Shown: positions 12,594 to 14,149 of the stretch, in pieces
Position numbering within the stretch: position 1 is the first letter of the stretch
Layout of the letters: every line of letters starts with the position of its first letter
Origin: SVTX01 sp051867975
GTDB lineage: Bacteria; Bacillota; Clostridia; Oscillospirales; CAG-272
Length of the DNA: 14,149 nt
Assembly (NCBI GenBank): GCA_051867975.1
Contig: JBJDZM010000027.1
Span: forward strand, 1-14,149
Direction: 5' to 3'
Made by a program: the position numbers and the translations under genes
The notes under the pieces: model-generated
The model's database searches: none
What the model was told of the DNA's origin: nothing
Seen by the model: the letters and a program-made list of their open reading frames with translations, nothing else

Positions 12594-13397
12594 ATGCAGG
12601 ATTTTGTACTTTTCGGCACACTGCTCAATGTGCTGACGGTCACCGTGGGTTCGCTTGTCGGTCTTGGAATAAGAAGACTCGGACTTGGCAAAAAACTCGG
12701 CGACAGAGGTAAAAGATTCTCGGATGCGGTCTTTTACGCAATCGGACTCTGCGTGATACTCATCGGTATCGACGGAGCTATCACGGGCAGCGTAAACGGA
12801 CAGATAATCTCGGCGTTCCCACAGGGGAGCGTCGAGTTTTCCGAACTATCTACCGAGAGGACTCTCATAATCATCTTGTCCATGGTGATAGGCGTGCTTA
12901 TCGGCGAGCTTATTGACATCGACAGGCGAGTAAATGCGCTCGGGGGCAGACTTGAGAATTTGATGAAGGGCAAGGGCGGAAACGTTGCCGAGGGCTTTGT
13001 TTCGGCGTCGCTTTTGTTCTGCGTAGGCTCAATGACCGTTGTCGGCAGTATGAACAGCGGAATTTCGGGCGACCATACTCTGCTTATCACGAAAAGCGTG
13101 ATGGACCTTATCTCGTCGATGGTATTCGCGTCGACGATGGGCGTCGGAGTGCTGTTTTCGGCTCTTTTCGTGCTTGTATATCAAGGCTCGATAACCCTGA
13201 TTGCCGCAGGAGTCGGACAGTTTTTATCGGGTGACGTTATCACTTGCATGACGACGATAGGGTCGTTGTTGATAATCGCGCTCGGACTCAACCTTCTCGG
13301 AGTGACAAAACTGAAAATAATGAATTATCTGCCGGCGATGCTTTTGCCGATAGGACTTATTCCGCTCTGGGACTTCGTCGCAGGGCTTGTGAGTTAA
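12594..13397 (+). CDS. DUF554 family membrane protein
   Basis: 267 residues with about seven membrane spans (near 5-26, 44-62, 90-108, 135-155, 165-195, 200-222, 235-262). The start MQDFVLFGTLLNVLTVTVGSL, the central FCVGSMTVVGSMNSGISGDH with 'TLLITKSVMDLISSM' and the C-terminal 'KIMNYLPAMLLPIGL' are the characteristic blocks of DUF554 (YqgA/YdfK type), an inner-membrane family proposed to be a transporter but without established substrate. The start lies 7 bases after the glyQS stop, with GGAG at 12577-12580 inside the end of glyQS serving as a somewhat distant RBS, so translation is probably coupled to glyQS. Confidence 0.92.
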   Translation: MQDFVLFGTLLNVLTVTVGSLVGLGIRRLGLGKKLGDRGKRFSDAVFYAIGLCVILIGIDGAITGSVNGQIISAFPQGSVEFSELSTERTLIIILSMVIGVLIGELIDIDRRVNALGGRLENLMKGKGGNVAEGFVSASLLFCVGSMTVVGSMNSGISGDHTLLITKSVMDLISSMVFASTMGVGVLFSALFVLVYQGSITLIAAGVGQFLSGDVITCMTTIGSLLIIALGLNLLGVTKLKIMNYLPAMLLPIGLIPLWDFVAGLVS

Positions 13398-13418
13398 CCG
13401 GCTTTAATGGCTTAACTT

Positions 13419-13600
13419 GCAAAAAAACTTCACGGCGATGTCTTCAGGAAAGTTTTCGCCCGCCTTTTTCAAAAGGCGGCGCCCATCCAAGGCGCGTAGC
13501 CTTGGTCGCTCGTCGCAACGAGCGAAACATTCTTGTGGCATTTCTTTTTGCTAAGCTTTTTCTTTGGGCCTCTCGCATCAAAGAAAAAGCGGACTGTATC
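13419..13600 (-). repeat. hairpin-array element, copy 2 (inverted)
   Basis: Read on the minus strand, it has the same order as copy 1: GATACAGTCCGCTTTTTCTTT, the identical 12-bp stem (13555-13566 with 13579-13590) with a different loop, CTTAGCAAAAAGAA and GCCAC. Three hairpins follow at 13507-13524 (loop TGCG on the minus strand, as in copy 1), 13487-13505 and 13460-13479, then GCGAAAACTTTCCTG and ATCGCCGTG. It lacks the three extra hairpins of copy 1. Open frames across it are repeat artefacts. It lies after DUF554 and before the terminator at 13671-13712; nothing else is seen in 13601-13670. Confidence 0.85.
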
Positions 13601-13670
13601 TTCTTATCATGCGATATTTTAGCAAATCAGACTTCATCAGCAGATTAAATCCGCAATAAAGCACTGAAAC

Positions 13671-13712
13671 AACAGAAAGAGACGGAGGGGTGAACCTCCG
13701 TCTCTTTCTGTT
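13671..13712. terminator. bidirectional terminator between DUF554 and rplL
   Basis: A perfect 18-bp stem, 13671-13688 (AACAGAAAGAGACGGAGG) with 13695-13712, around loop GGTGAA. The AGAAAGAG/CTCTTTCT tail gives a T-rich 3' arm on both strands. It can end the glyQS-DUF554 transcript and, on the other strand, the rplL transcript. Confidence 0.88.
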
Positions 13713-13768
13713 ATCCAAAATTTACAACAGAATTAAATGACTTGTTTGAAACTAAACTGTATGTTAAA

Positions 13769-14149
13769 TTACTTAACTTCAACAGTTGCGCCTGCTTCTT
13801 CGAGAGCAGCCTTGATCTTGTCTGCTTCGTCCTTGGAAACGCCTTCCTTAACAGCCTTGGGGCAACCCTCAACCATGTCCTTAGCTTCCTTAAGTCCGAG
13901 ACCTGTGATCTCACGGACAGCCTTGATTACGTTGAGCTTCTTGTCGCCGAAGCCGGTAAGAACTACGTCAAACTCGGTCTTCTCTTCAACTACGGGAGCT
14001 GCTGCTGCGCCTGCTGCTGCAACTACGCCTACGGGAGCTGCTGCGGATACGCCGAACTCTTCCTCAACTGCCTTTACGAGGTCAGCGAGCTCGAGAATTG
14101 TAAGTGTCTTGATTTCTTCAAGAATATTTGTGATCTTTTCGGATGCCAT
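13769..14149 (-). CDS. rplL: 50S ribosomal protein L7/L12
   Basis: 126 residues, complete, with the ATG as the last three bases of the window. L7/L12 dimers bind L10 on the ribosomal stalk and recruit translational GTPases. The N-terminal dimerisation helices (residues 1-33, ITNILEEIKTLTILELADLV) are followed by an Ala/Val-rich hinge (36-53) and the C-terminal factor-binding domain (57-126) with FDVVLTGFGDKKLNVIKAVR and GLGLKEAKDMVEG. Length and domains are normal. The RBS and any rplJ gene lie outside the window. Downstream is a terminator and a convergent gene, so rpoB does not directly follow, unlike the common rplJ-rplL-rpoB order. Confidence 0.98.
   Translation of the reverse strand: MASEKITNILEEIKTLTILELADLVKAVEEEFGVSAAAPVGVVAAAGAAAAPVVEEKTEFDVVLTGFGDKKLNVIKAVREITGLGLKEAKDMVEGCPKAVKEGVSKDEADKIKAALEEAGATVEVK

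Overview
The window looks like part of a chromosome of an anaerobic, low-to-moderate GC member of the Clostridia (Bacillota), probably an uncultured gut or rumen Oscillospirales-type bacterium. Supporting signs are AGGAGG-type ribosome binding sites, near-consensus sigma-A promoters, a single-chain glycyl-tRNA synthetase, a TepA-like ClpP-fold peptidase, a GGGtGRT-family protein, a BspA-like leucine-rich repeat protein and a tRNA gene with an encoded CCA end. The taxonomic call is an inference from gene families, not from a marker-gene comparison.

Layout, left to right. 1-183 is the C-terminal end of a BspA-like surface protein. 184-712 has no intact gene: it holds a hairpin terminator, a long palindromic hairpin, and a decayed fragment of a REP-associated tyrosine (Y1/HUH) transposase within a perfect 27-bp inverted repeat. 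713-3112 (minus strand) is a three-gene unit from one strong promoter: pduL (phosphotransacylase), an IscU/NifU-N-like Fe-S scaffold, and the GGGtGRT protein. 3298-3996 is a lone tepA-like gene, divergent from that unit. 4284-5114 is a PhnP-like metallo-hydrolase with its own promoter and terminator. 5354-5438 is tRNA-Leu(GAG) behind a perfect TTGACA-17-TATAAT promoter. 5626-8248 is an ABC-2 exporter operon (one ATPase, two paralogous permeases).

8635-10918 (minus strand) is a two-gene operon: a tandemly duplicated DUF1538 membrane protein followed by a double-domain PII-like regulator, which suggests a PII-gated transporter. 11183-13397 is glyQS followed by a DUF554 membrane protein. The window ends exactly on the start codon of rplL (ribosomal protein L7/L12), on the minus strand and converging on DUF554; rpoB does not follow it.

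The most unusual content is not a gene. Two intergenic elements, 8341-8548 and 13419-13600 in opposite orientation, share near-identical ends and a conserved 12-bp hairpin, but between these carry series of GC-rich stem-loops. The stems differ in sequence between the copies while pairing is kept and some loops are conserved. Both copies lie between convergent transcription units just before a bidirectional terminator. This is a candidate dispersed structured element (hairpin array), with pair-preserving changes visible inside one window.
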